This document shows, one piece after another, positions 34,791 through 43,683 of a DNA stretch of 64,000 nucleotides. Below the pieces are notes generated by a model, which was given only the letters and a program-made list of their open reading frames with translations, was not told where the DNA came from and did no database searches. Made by a program: the position numbers and the translations under genes. Source of the stretch: Limnobaculum parvum (GTDB taxonomy: Bacteria; Pseudomonadota; Gammaproteobacteria; Enterobacterales; Enterobacteriaceae). The first letter of the stretch is position 1. Each line of letters starts with the position of its first letter. Location of the stretch: assembly GCF_003096015.2 (NCBI RefSeq), contig NZ_CP029185.2, positions 1,770,001-1,834,000 on the forward strand, in the 5' to 3' direction.

Positions 34791-34947
34791 ACGCTTGTTA
34801 TCTCTCGATAGTGAACAAATTCAAGGTCTTTTTTCTTTCAGCTTTACGCAATCTTTTCATTTAATTTACCTTAAGTGACATTGAGGATATTGGTGATTAT
34901 TCGTACCTTTAAACAACCCAATGAGAGGCTGTTAAAGGAGATAAAAA

Positions 34948-35220
34948 ATGAAAAAAGGGCTGCGAAATTCAATGATTGGTGCCGTTTGTTTATCGATGGT
35001 AGGGTGTGCAAATATGGATTCTGAAGATTTCGCCTCCTCAGCAGGTATGTTGGTTGCACTAATTGGTATTACTGCCGTAGTGTTATTAAGCGATAACGAT
35101 AATGATAGTGACAGCGATGATAATAGATATCACTATTCGGATAAGTCGCGAGACAATAAGAACGCCCATCACGGCTATCATAAATGCCGTGATGGGCGTT
35201 CTTGCTATCGGCCAAAATAG
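34948..35220 (+). CDS. Small acidic lipoprotein, unknown function
   Basis: A 90-aa protein with a lipoprotein signal (lipobox LSMVGC, Cys about residue 20), a hydrophobic segment (AGMLVALIGITAVVLLS) and a tail rich in Asp and then His/Lys/Arg. GGAG precedes the ATG. The last 20 codons run through a perfect 18-bp inverted repeat (35158-35203), which is odd for coding DNA; the true protein may once have ended differently. It marks the left border of the AT-rich island. No function can be assigned. Confidence 0.6.
   Translation: MKKGLRNSMIGAVCLSMVGCANMDSEDFASSAGMLVALIGITAVVLLSDNDNDSDSDDNRYHYSDKSRDNKNAHHGYHKCRDGRSCYRPK
35158..35203. repeat. Perfect 18-bp inverted repeat with 10-base loop
   Basis: The arm AAGAACGCCCATCACGGC is followed ten bases later by its exact reverse complement. 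It lies inside the end of the small lipoprotein gene and about 180 bases before the large serine recombinase. It could be a transcription terminator, an mRNA-stabilising stem, or part of an attachment region. No long T-run follows. Confidence 0.9.
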
Positions 35221-35381
35221 AAGAGTTTGGTCTCTCGACAACCTTGGTAAGAAGTGGCTGCCCATTAAATTCACCCAAAACCATCGCGAATTCTATTGAG
35301 TAGCAAACAACCCTTTAAATCTGTTTCTTTTATAGAAAAATAATGTAATTATTATGTTGATTGTAAAAGGATAATTAAATT

Positions 35382-36944
35382 ATGACATTGGCATTCTCAT
35401 ATGTTCGGTTCTCAAAAAGTAGTCAGGCTCGTGGTGTGTCAGTTGAACGCCAGTTAGAGGCGGGTAGAAAATATTGTGAAGAAAATAGTTTAACGCTTTC
35501 TAACGAGAATTTTTGCGATCTTGGTATTAGCGCTTACAAAAATAAAAAGCGTGATGGCTTTGATGACATGATAGAAGCGATAAATTCAGGAAGAATCCCT
35601 GAAGGTTCATATATTTTGATTGAAGCTATTGATCGTCTTAGTCGTAAGGGGATTCAAGAAACTCAAAAGATACTTAGTCAAATATTAGAGAAAGGTATCA
35701 ACATTGCATTTGTTGGAGATGATGCAAAAACGCTATCGGGTGTTGTTTTAACTGAAGATAGTCTGAATCGTTTGGATAGTATCATTACCATTGCTCTTGC
35801 TGCTGAGCTTGCATATAAAGAATCACTTCGGAAAGCCAAGCTTATAAAGGATGCAAAGGCAAGAGCTCGGGAAAAGGCTAAGCAAGGAACTGCATTACCT
35901 AAAAATCTGCCTTTTTGGTTGAAATATGATAATGAACATAAAAAGTATGATTTCAAAAGTGATGATGATAAAAACTTAATAAAAGAGATAATTGAATTAC
36001 GGCAGCAGGGTATGGGTGCTCGATTAATTGCTAAAATATTAAATGACCGAAAAATATCATCTCCTAAAGGAAAAGGGTGGAGCCATACAACAATTAGAAA
36101 AGTGCTATCTAATCCAGCTTTATGTGGTGACTATAAGATGTATCAGTACATCGATGACAAATTTGTCCCTGTCGATTTAATATCTAATTATTTTCCAAAG
36201 GTAGTCAATAAGGAAGAATGGTTATTATTACAATCGGATCTAAGCATATCTAATAAAGGTAAGCCTGCAAAAGAAAATCCATTTACTGGTGTATTAAGGT
36301 GCTATCATTGTGGTTCAGGAATGACATATAACCGTAAAGAGAGCATTGCTAAAAATGGAGGCTTGTTAGTTTATGAATATCATTTTTGTACTAATAGTAC
36401 TATGGGGTTGTGTGATAAAAAAAGAAAAATTAGAGATTTAATTCCTGCTCTAAAAAAGATTATGGATCAGTTAAAGATAGAGAAGGTGAAGCATAATATA
36501 AATAGAAAGTCTTCTACTATTCGTTCCAAGATAATAGAGAAGACAAATTATTTGGATGAGTTAATTAAAATATTATCAGACTCACCAACACCTTCACCTC
36601 GTATCATTAATCTTATATCAGAAAAAGAGAGTGAACTTAATGAGCTAAAAGAAGCATTGGTTAAAGAGGATAATGACAATATTAGTTTAAAAGCAAGTGA
36701 TATAAAGTTACTTGCAACGATTACGGATGCTAAAGAATATAATATGCATATTCGCCGGCTTGTTAAAGTTATTAGCATTCGGAATATAGCCAAGAAAAAC
36801 TATGCTGTTTTAGTCAAAAAACGTGATGGGGGAACTCAATCATTTATCGTTTCAAACGGTGAAATAAAATTATTTTCTGATACTGATTTTATTAAAGAAT
36901 TAGTAGATGAATATAAAAAGATAAAAAAGAATTTATGGATTTAA
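35382..36944 (+). CDS. Large serine recombinase (integrase type)
   Basis: A 520-aa large serine recombinase. The catalytic domain starts SYVRFSKSSQ with the nucleophile serine at S11 and the DRLSRKG arginine motif (about residues 84-90). The recombinase domain covers about residues 160-270 (LRQQGMGARLIAKILNDRKI, SHTTIRKVLSNPALCGDYK). A zinc ribbon begins at C307-x2-C310 (CYHCGSGMTYN) and pairs with later cysteines (FCTN, LCDKK). A coiled coil follows from about residue 370. Such enzymes integrate phages and islands at short att sites with only two shared core bases. The gene is far more AT-rich than bglA, consistent with transfer. It probably delivered the island to its right. AAGGA precedes the ATG. 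Confidence 0.9.
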   Translation: MTLAFSYVRFSKSSQARGVSVERQLEAGRKYCEENSLTLSNENFCDLGISAYKNKKRDGFDDMIEAINSGRIPEGSYILIEAIDRLSRKGIQETQKILSQILEKGINIAFVGDDAKTLSGVVLTEDSLNRLDSIITIALAAELAYKESLRKAKLIKDAKARAREKAKQGTALPKNLPFWLKYDNEHKKYDFKSDDDKNLIKEIIELRQQGMGARLIAKILNDRKISSPKGKGWSHTTIRKVLSNPALCGDYKMYQYIDDKFVPVDLISNYFPKVVNKEEWLLLQSDLSISNKGKPAKENPFTGVLRCYHCGSGMTYNRKESIAKNGGLLVYEYHFCTNSTMGLCDKKRKIRDLIPALKKIMDQLKIEKVKHNINRKSSTIRSKIIEKTNYLDELIKILSDSPTPSPRIINLISEKESELNELKEALVKEDNDNISLKASDIKLLATITDAKEYNMHIRRLVKVISIRNIAKKNYAVLVKKRDGGTQSFIVSNGEIKLFSDTDFIKELVDEYKKIKKNLWI

Positions 36945-36977
36945 TTAGCAATTACTATGATTAAATATAACTTATTA

Positions 36978-37008
36978 ATTAATGAGGCCATTCACTGACC
37001 TCATTAAT
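36978..37008. terminator. Bidirectional 10-bp hairpin between recombinase and helicase genes
   Basis: ATTAATGAGG and CCTCATTAAT pair around an 11-base loop between the two converging genes, with A/T runs on both sides. Confidence 0.75.
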
Positions 37009-37019
37009 CATAATAATTA

Positions 37020-39293
37020 TTATATGTCTTTGGATAAGTCCTCATCATATATAACCAGACCTTCTGAAAGAGCACTATCCAGTAATTCACTTATTCTCTG
37101 TGTTTTTTCATGGATAAAAGCCACCTCGTACTTAGCTCTTGTGATTGCCACATAAAGTAGGTTAAATGCTGAATAATTTAAATAGTGAGATGATTCACCT
37201 GTGTTGGCTGACTTTCTTGGAAATTTATCATCATCAATACCTAATATAATTATTGCAGGAAATTCAAGGCCACCAATATATTCCATTCCTCCAATAATAT
37301 AGCTATTAGAAGAAGCTGCACTTTCTAATACGATAATATCGCCACGCTGCTCTATGGATTTGAGAGAAATGTTACTCTCAGAAGCATAAGTTTTTGTAGC
37401 CTCCAGCATATCATCAGAACAAGGAATAATTAAAACATCAGATCTCTTTAAACCCTGCTTATTAGCTATATTATCAACCAATAAAAAAGTTGATTTTATC
37501 ATTTCATTCTTATTTTGTTTTGAAACTATATATGGAATAGGTGATTTTTCATCAATTACAGCGGTATGTCCAGACATTGCACCAAATAATGGATTCTCTA
37601 AATTATTAAATAATAATGCACCTGATGCAAGAACACAACTGGCTAAATTTACAATATGCTCAGATGAACGGAAAACAGCATTTAAACCATGCTCTTCAGT
37701 AATTTTTGCATTAATTTTTAGAGAAACATCATGTTTAGTTATTGTTGTATCACCAATTGCTTGGCTGCGATCCATTGTGAATATAATATTATTGCTATTT
37801 GGTTTTAATAAATTATGAAATAGACTTAACTCATTAATATTGAATAAATGTGTTTCATCAATATATATGACATCAAATCCAGATGCTATTCGCCTTCTTT
37901 TCCATATAGGAGTAGAAGTTTCTTGAAGAGCCGATAATATGATATCATCACTATCAAATTGGTTTAGTGCAATTAATTTATCATAATATTTATTAAAAAT
38001 TGAGAAAATAGTTTTATAATCATCTTCATTTTTTAGTGGTATTGAATACTCTGATCTTACAAGTGTTTTGTATATATCAAAGTTTTCAGCAGCTCTACCT
38101 TTTATATATACTGAGATTTCGTCTTGTAAGATTATCGATATATGCCACCAATCATTTTTGGAGAAAAAATCTTTTAGTTCTTCAGATATAAATGATAAAG
38201 CACCTGCATAGTCATTTATCATGAAGTCTTCAACGGCTTCGTTTATATATAATAACTGTGTTTGTTTAGATTCAAATGCATCACTATCAAGGTACTCAGT
38301 AGCCTCAATTCGATTGCCTAAATTTTCTATACACCATTCTTGTAGAGTTGTAACTACTACACTTTGGTTTTTATCACTATTGATAAATCTCTCACCTCCA
38401 TTTGAAGCTAATATAGTTTCAATGTTATATTTTGTTGCTTTACTGTGTGTTAATAAAACTGATTTGTAAGGTAAATCATTTTCCTCTGCATTAATTAATT
38501 GAATTATACATCTTAAAATAAGGCTAAGAGTCTTTCCTGTTCCTGCAGCACCAGTTAATATATCAGGGCCAAAACTTGAACTAAATACAAATCTTGATTG
38601 AGTTTCAGTAAGATTTTTCTTCCAGTAATCCATTCCCATATAAGGGTCTATGGAGAAAGTCTTCTCACCATCAATATTATTAACATTAATGTAATTATTA
38701 CTTTCTATTTCTGAATCTTTATCTTTATTAAAGATCAATGCTGTATCAATAGATGCGTAATTATCCCGTGCTTTTCTAAATATTGATAATTTAGGTTCTT
38801 TAGATATAACTTCAAAGCCATCTTGAAATATTAATAGACTGCTTTCATTTCTTTTTTCTTGTCGTTCTTTATCTGGGGATTTATCTAAAATTACTTTATA
38901 TGACTTTCCTGTTGAAAAAGAGAAGGGTAGAAGAGCGATAAAAGATGAGTTGCTTATTATTTTTTCACAAGGGCTGTGTCCAATGCCATCCCAGATCTTA
39001 ATTGCAAGACGACAAGACTTTTGTATTATAGTGATTATTTCATTATTAGGTCTTTCAAAGCCCTTAAATGCTGTGGTATCAAAAACCAATAATACTGATT
39101 TATTTTTCTTTATAGTTAATAAGTATAAGCCACCATTTGTTACATGAGCTTTTATATTGTTGCTGAAGTCATGCTCTTTAGATTCTTTAATACATTCAGC
39201 AAGGAGCTTTCCTTTATCATAGTCTGCAGACTGAAGATTTTTTGTAGAAACAATTTCCTTTGCAGCAAAGTAATCAATTACAACAAAACTCAT
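37020..39293 (-). CDS. UvrD-like SF1 ATPase/helicase with novel N-terminal domain (candidate defence gene)
   Basis: A 757-aa superfamily-1 ATPase. Residues 1-230 form an unassigned N-terminal domain. A Q motif (LTETQSRFVF) precedes Walker A GAAGTGKT (K254). Walker B is IYIDETH (D479-E480). FTMDRSQAIGD resembles motif III. Motif V is GGLEFPAIIILGID, and motif VI LLYVAITRAKYEVAFIH with R719. The spacing and motif V/VI style match UvrD/Rep and the helicase halves of several defence systems. The 2A domain is complete. It starts one base after the upstream stop, so it is tightly coupled to the 263-aa gene. DNA is strikingly AT-rich. No nuclease motif is visible. The role is inferred, not shown. 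Confidence 0.82.
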   Translation of the reverse strand: MSFVVIDYFAAKEIVSTKNLQSADYDKGKLLAECIKESKEHDFSNNIKAHVTNGGLYLLTIKKNKSVLLVFDTTAFKGFERPNNEIITIIQKSCRLAIKIWDGIGHSPCEKIISNSSFIALLPFSFSTGKSYKVILDKSPDKERQEKRNESSLLIFQDGFEVISKEPKLSIFRKARDNYASIDTALIFNKDKDSEIESNNYINVNNIDGEKTFSIDPYMGMDYWKKNLTETQSRFVFSSSFGPDILTGAAGTGKTLSLILRCIIQLINAEENDLPYKSVLLTHSKATKYNIETILASNGGERFINSDKNQSVVVTTLQEWCIENLGNRIEATEYLDSDAFESKQTQLLYINEAVEDFMINDYAGALSFISEELKDFFSKNDWWHISIILQDEISVYIKGRAAENFDIYKTLVRSEYSIPLKNEDDYKTIFSIFNKYYDKLIALNQFDSDDIILSALQETSTPIWKRRRIASGFDVIYIDETHLFNINELSLFHNLLKPNSNNIIFTMDRSQAIGDTTITKHDVSLKINAKITEEHGLNAVFRSSEHIVNLASCVLASGALLFNNLENPLFGAMSGHTAVIDEKSPIPYIVSKQNKNEMIKSTFLLVDNIANKQGLKRSDVLIIPCSDDMLEATKTYASESNISLKSIEQRGDIIVLESAASSNSYIIGGMEYIGGLEFPAIIILGIDDDKFPRKSANTGESSHYLNYSAFNLLYVAITRAKYEVAFIHEKTQRISELLDSALSEGLVIYDEDLSKDI

Positions 39294-39294
39294 C

Positions 39295-40086
39295 CTAACT
39301 TACCTCACATATTTTGTTAATTATTAGTGAATTATGGTTATCAATACCTATTCGTGTAAAATTATTTGCAAACCTTTGTAGTAATAATTCTATATAAGGA
39401 GACTTTAGTTGACCAATAATACTGCAGAAATCATTTTCTAATTTATTATTTAGACCTAAGTATGGACGTCCTCTTTTTAATGTCAATCCATCTTTAATCA
39501 TCTTTGCTGTTTCAATATCTATCTCATAAATTTCTCTTAAATTAGCTATAGAAGCACCATACCCAGCTATTTCATCTATGAAAAAATAATCTGATACTTT
39601 ATTTTCAATAACTGATTTTATTATTTCTTCAATATCTCTCTTAAATATAGAGTATTTTTTTTCATAATTTCCGACTTCATTAATAATATGCAGTTTTTCT
39701 AATTGTATTAGTAAGTTACTTAGGTCTGTAGTTTTTAATTTATTATCTTTTTTTATTATTTCTAAGATTTTCTCTTCTCCATAGGTATTCAAATTACTCA
39801 TGGTGAAGCCACTTTTTTCTATTAACTGTTTCAGCTGATTAGTTATACTTTTAATCACTCTATCTTTTAATAAAATAGACAGTTCGAATTCTTTCCAAAG
39901 ATTAAATGGTATTACTGGTATAAAATTATATGTACGAACTTTATTTTCATTAGCTATATCACATCTTGCTGTGATAATTAAACCGAATATCTCATCGTTT
40001 TTATATCTTGGGCAAAATGCACAATTGAATATAGTGCCTTGTGTTAAGCTTTTATCATCTGAAGTATTAATCATTTCTCTTATCAT
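39295..40086 (-). CDS. Uncharacterised CxxC protein, helicase partner
   Basis: A 263-aa protein I cannot place in a named family. The N terminus reads LTQGTIFNCAFCPRYKN with C22-x2-C25, then FGLIITARCDIAN with C42, then VRTYNFIPVIPFNLW. The C-terminal part contains LKSPYIELLLQRFANNFTRIGI, a conserved-looking block. The middle (about residues 75-165) is helical and Lys/Glu/Ile-rich. I associate the G-x-I-F...CDI pattern with uncharacterised proteins near mobile or defence-like genes, but this is from memory and unproven. It lies one base before the helicase gene and 41 bases after the 87-aa gene. A second ATG four codons in is also possible. Confidence 0.65.
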   Translation of the reverse strand: MIREMINTSDDKSLTQGTIFNCAFCPRYKNDEIFGLIITARCDIANENKVRTYNFIPVIPFNLWKEFELSILLKDRVIKSITNQLKQLIEKSGFTMSNLNTYGEEKILEIIKKDNKLKTTDLSNLLIQLEKLHIINEVGNYEKKYSIFKRDIEEIIKSVIENKVSDYFFIDEIAGYGASIANLREIYEIDIETAKMIKDGLTLKRGRPYLGLNNKLENDFCSIIGQLKSPYIELLLQRFANNFTRIGIDNHNSLIINKICEVS

Positions 40087-40127
40087 TTGGGTAACCTATC
40101 TCCCTGAAGGTTATAAATGTAATATAT

Positions 40128-40391
40128 CTAACTTTTTAGCCAACAATTACAATGCAATAATGTATATTTTAAATGGCTATTTGAATCAATATTAAAATGT
40201 ATAATTTTATTTCGGTAACAGTTTATATAACTAAAAAAGATATCAACAAGATAAGTATAAGTTTGTATTATTTCTTTTAATGCTTGTTGCTTTTCTTTTT
40301 CATAAGCAAAATCTTGATCCCATCTGAGTCTTTCAGAGGTTTCGCTTGATATTTTTTTTACAACATCCTTAATTGGTTTATATTCTACCAT
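40128..40391 (-). CDS. Small protein, first gene of the helicase operon
   Basis: An 87-aa protein of unknown function. The first half is charged and helical (KPIKDVVKKISSETSERLRW, then DQDFAYEKEKQQALKEI); the second half is rich in Ile, Tyr, Phe and Cys. GAGAAATGAG lies before the ATG. It is the first reading frame downstream of the LexA-type box and precedes the CxxC gene by 41 bases in the same direction. It could be a regulator or an accessory subunit, or a shortened remnant of a longer protein. Confidence 0.5.
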   Translation of the reverse strand: MVEYKPIKDVVKKISSETSERLRWDQDFAYEKEKQQALKEIIQTYTYLVDIFFSYINCYRNKIIHFNIDSNSHLKYTLLHCNCWLKS

Positions 40392-40464
40392 CTCATTTCT
40401 CTATTGCATATTAGAGCGGTTTTTCACTAACTATATAGGATATATCATTAAATATTTTTATATA

Positions 40465-40480
40465 CTGTCAAATATGACAG
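40465..40480. promoter_or_regulatory. LexA-type box in the divergent promoter of the helicase operon
   Basis: CTGTCAAATATGACAG fits CTGT-N8-ACAG and extends to an 18-bp dyad (ACTGTCA, four bases, TGACAGT; 40464-40481). On the minus strand a TTGACA lies within it, with AT-rich sequence at -10 distance (for example TTTAAT or ATGATA), 74 bases before the 87-aa gene. It may equally control the divergent resolvase gene, whose start is 137 bases away. Confidence 0.6.
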
Positions 40481-40616
40481 TTTTTGATAGTTTAAACCTT
40501 GGTTTTTGACTCCGCTCACATGACACCACTGATTATGGATTCAAAAAGGAGGGTTTTAATATTTTGATACCAATGATATTATGAACCCACGTTTTTTGAC
40601 CTTTGGGGGATTCATT

Positions 40617-41174
40617 ATGAGAATTTTTGGATATGGTCGGGTTAGTACCCTTGAGCAAGATACAGAAAACCAAAGATTGGCGTTAGTTAACATGGGACAA
40701 TCTATCGAAGATAAAAGATGGTTTTCTGAAACAGTTAGCGGTGGTAGTCCTGCTTTACAACGTAAAGAATTTTCCCGTTTAATTGAGCGTATGGAGGATG
40801 GAGACCGTTTAGTTGTTTTAAAGCTGGATAGATTAGGAAGAGATGTTTTAGACGTTCTAAAAACGATTCAGGCGCTTTCTGATAAAGGGATTCAGGTTGT
40901 TTGCATGGATCTTGGTGGTGTTGATCTGACATCTTCAGCAGGAAAGTTACAGTTAACTGTTTTAGCCGCTGTCGCTGAATTTGAAAGACAAAGGTTACGT
41001 GAACGTACAATGGAAGGATTAGCTAAAGCCGCCAGTGAGGGACGTAAAGGTGGTCGGCCTATGGTTGCTAACAGAAATACAATTCAAAGATTAAAAGCTG
41101 AAGATTTAAGTCAAAGTAAGGTAGCTAATAAATTAGGTATATCTTTGAGTACAGTTAAACGGCATTGGAATTAG
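40617..41174 (+). CDS. Small serine recombinase (Pin/resolvase family)
   Basis: A 185-aa resolvase/invertase. The catalytic motif is GYGRVSTLEQDTENQ with serine S9 (counting from the ATG at 40617). LKLDRLGRDVLDVLKTI and FERQRLRERTMEGLAKA carry the catalytic arginines. A short helix-turn-helix ends the protein (LSQSKVANKLGISLSTVKRHW). The ATG at 40617 follows a G-rich ribosome-binding site (TTTGGGGGATT) and is preferred to an in-frame ATG at 40581. It is divergent from the helicase operon. It may resolve or invert DNA within the island; no clear res or invertible repeat pair was found. Confidence 0.88.
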   Translation: MRIFGYGRVSTLEQDTENQRLALVNMGQSIEDKRWFSETVSGGSPALQRKEFSRLIERMEDGDRLVVLKLDRLGRDVLDVLKTIQALSDKGIQVVCMDLGGVDLTSSAGKLQLTVLAAVAEFERQRLRERTMEGLAKAASEGRKGGRPMVANRNTIQRLKAEDLSQSKVANKLGISLSTVKRHWN

Positions 41175-41279
41175 ATTGTTATCTTAATATAATATCTGCA
41201 TAAGATTTCCTCATAACAGAACATACGCTCGATATCTGTCATAACCGAAAGATAAAGTTATTAATTCAAAGGATGGAAG

Positions 41280-41846
41280 ATGCCTTATTTAAAAACATCA
41301 TTGATTACACTTAGTTTGGTTTTTTTATTAAGTGGTTGTAGTGCTGCAACTGTAAGTAACGATAATTCATCAAATGAACATAACATGTCGCCTGAGCTAA
41401 TGAACAGGATAGGCATAATGCATGCAAAAGGTTTAGGTGTTGAAAAAAATCACGTTAAAGCATTTGAATGGTATATGAAATCAGCCATGAAAGGATATGC
41501 TCATGGTCAAAATAATGTAGGTTTTTCTTACAGTTCTGGACAAGGTATTCCCAGAGATTATGAAAAAGCCTTAGAATGGTATTTAAAAGCCGCTGAACAA
41601 AATGATGGTGAAGCTCAGAATAATGTAGGTGTAATGTTTGAATTAGGTAGAGGGATAGAACAGAATTATACAAAAGCTATGGAGTGGTATTTGAAAGCGT
41701 CAAATAATGGTAGTGGTAATGCAAGAAAAAATATAGGTAATATGTATTATTATGGACGAGGTGTACCTAAAGACTATGAAAAAGCAATGGAATGGTATAA
41801 TAAGATAAAAGATAGTACTTTTAATTATAGTGTGATCTGTCCTTGA
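41280..41846 (+). CDS. Sel1-repeat lipoprotein, C terminus altered by an insertion sequence
   Basis: A lipoprotein with signal ending LLSGC (Cys about residue 20) and four Sel1-like repeats (each containing the G-x-G...DYEKA-EWY core, for example GQGIPRDYEKALEWYLKAAE). The last residues DSTFNYSVICP include about four codons from the end of the adjoining insertion sequence, so the original protein was probably longer. Sel1 repeats mediate protein contacts. AAAGGATGG precedes the ATG. Role unknown. Confidence 0.7.
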   Translation: MPYLKTSLITLSLVFLLSGCSAATVSNDNSSNEHNMSPELMNRIGIMHAKGLGVEKNHVKAFEWYMKSAMKGYAHGQNNVGFSYSSGQGIPRDYEKALEWYLKAAEQNDGEAQNNVGVMFELGRGIEQNYTKAMEWYLKASNNGSGNARKNIGNMYYYGRGVPKDYEKAMEWYNKIKDSTFNYSVICP

Positions 41847-42782
41847 ATTTATTCCCACCTAATTACGCTGCCGACTCATAATCAACCGGGGACAAATAGC
41901 CCAACGTTGAATGTTTGCGACGGCGGTTGTAGAACACTTCGATATAATCGAATATTGCATTTATCGCTTCTGCTCGAGTGATAAATACCTTTCCCCTCAT
42001 CAGTTCTGTTTTTAACGTGTGGTAAAAGCTTTCCATCACCGCATTGTCATAACAACAGCCTTTGCCGCTCATTGAGCAGATTAAGCCATGTTTACCTAAC
42101 TCAGTTTGATAGCTATGACTGGCATATTGACTGCCTCTGTCCGAATGGATTATCACTTTTTTACCCGCCTGACGTTGTTTTACTGCCATGTTCAGGGCAT
42201 CGATAATTAGGGGCGTTTTCAAACGTGCGCTTAAACTCCATCCAATAATTTTTCGACTGTACAGATCAAGTACCGTGGCTAGATACAGCCAGCCTTCCAA
42301 GGTTTTAATGTATGTAATGTCGGATACCCAGGCAATATTTATCGAGAAAGGATTGAAGTCACGTGCCAATAAATTAGGCGCAATGGGATAATCATGTCGA
42401 CTATTTGTCGTCATTTTATAACGAGGTTGATTAGTGGCCTTCAGACCAGCCAGCTTCATCAGTCGACTAAGACGTGTCTTGCCATGAAAACGCAGTTCAT
42501 CTTTCAAATCACTTTGTAAGCGCTTAATACCATAGGTTCCTCGACTGTCTTGGTGCAACGTTATCATTCTGGTTATCAGCAAATCATCCTGTTGCTTACG
42601 GGCACAAGGTGCTCGCCCACGCCACGCCCAGTAACCACGGGTGCTAATGTTCAACAGACTACAAAGGCGATTAACGGAATGGAAAGCCGATAATTGAGTG
42701 ACCATGGCATATTTCACCGGCTTTCTCGCGCAAAAAATGCCGCCGCTTTTTTTAGGATAGTTTTATCCTCTTCCAGTTCAGC
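41835..42782 (-). mobile_element. Truncated IS3-family insertion sequence
   Basis: The segment holds a complete orfB and only the last ~20 codons of orfA. The left end is placed at TGATCTGTCC (41835), where the Sel1 reading frame changes. Near orfB start the minus strand has CTAAAAAAAGC, the A-rich slip site for the -1 frameshift that fuses orfA and orfB in this family. The rest of orfA and the right end are missing beyond 42782, where a second element begins. A matching terminal repeat was not found to the right. Confidence 0.75.
41863..42717 (-). CDS. IS3-family transposase OrfB
   Basis: A 284-aa DDE integrase-core protein. The HTH_21-like region is followed by the catalytic triad: D in IAWVSDITYIKT, D in VIIHSDRGSQYAS, and E in GCCYDNAVMESFYHTLK. 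It ends ...RRKHSTLGYLSPVDYESA, typical of OrfB. In an intact element it would be made as an OrfA-OrfB fusion by -1 frameshifting. Because most of orfA is missing, it is probably inactive. Confidence 0.85.
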   Translation of the reverse strand: MKYAMVTQLSAFHSVNRLCSLLNISTRGYWAWRGRAPCARKQQDDLLITRMITLHQDSRGTYGIKRLQSDLKDELRFHGKTRLSRLMKLAGLKATNQPRYKMTTNSRHDYPIAPNLLARDFNPFSINIAWVSDITYIKTLEGWLYLATVLDLYSRKIIGWSLSARLKTPLIIDALNMAVKQRQAGKKVIIHSDRGSQYASHSYQTELGKHGLICSMSGKGCCYDNAVMESFYHTLKTELMRGKVFITRAEAINAIFDYIEVFYNRRRKHSTLGYLSPVDYESAA

Positions 42783-42798
42783 TGTAAGTACCCCCGTT

Positions 42799-43683
42799 TT
42801 AGTACCACATACTTTTTGAGATTTCTGGGTTTTCAGCCATCAGCCGGTATTCTTCCGGTGTCAGGTTATTCAGGGATTCATGAGGTCGCTCACTGTTGTA
42901 TTCATTCAGCCAGCGATCTGTTATCTCCCGTACTTCATTCAGCGTTTTGAACAGGTAAAAATCCAGTATTTCTGTCCGATACGTCCGATTAAACCGTTCG
43001 ATATACGCATTCTGCGTCGGCTTGCCCGGCTTGATAAATTCTAGCTTCACACCATGATCTTCAGCCCATTGTGCCAGCGTCAGTGATATCAGTTCCGGCC
43101 CATTATCCATTCGCATCTTCAGCGGATATCCCCGGTTTTCCACTATCCTCTCCAGTACTCAAACGACGCGCTGTGCCGGGATATTCAGATCAATTTCTAT
43201 GGCCAGAGCCTCACGATTAAAATCATCCACAACGTTGAAGGTCCGAAAACGTCGGCCACAGACCAATGCGTCGTGCATAAAATCGATGGACCAGCTCTGG
43301 TTAAGTGCGTCCGGCGTTGCCAGCGGAGCCGGATTGCGCACCGGCAGGCGTTGCTTACCTTTACGACGAAAATTCAGTTTTAGCAGGCAGTAAATCCGAT
43401 GCACACGTTTGTGGTTCCAGACATGCCCCTGCCTGCGAAGCACCTGAAAAAGTTTCTTAAATCCGTAGCGTGGATAACGCTCAGCCGCTTCAGTCAGCGC
43501 CTGGATCACCGGTTCATCACGTCCCGTATCCGGTTGGTAGCGAAACACTGTCCTGCTCAGCGATAACGTCCTGCATGCCTGGCGTATGCTCATCGTAAAC
43601 TGTGTAGTCAGATAGCCGACGAGTTCACGCTTTATCGCTGGTTTTAAAGCTTTTTTTCGATGACATCCTTCAGCGCTCGGCAT
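42799..43683 (-). pseudogene. IS3-family transposase OrfB with a nonsense codon
   Basis: Two open segments (43159-43683 and 42799-43143) lie in the same frame and are separated by a single TGA where PAQRVV is followed by VLERIVENRGYPLKM; a C-to-T change in a CGA arginine codon explains it. The DDE residues are otherwise present: D in SWSIDFMHDALV, D in MRMDNGPELI, E in NAYIERFNRTYR. The frameshift window with orfA is at an A7G run near 43660. Confidence 0.85.
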
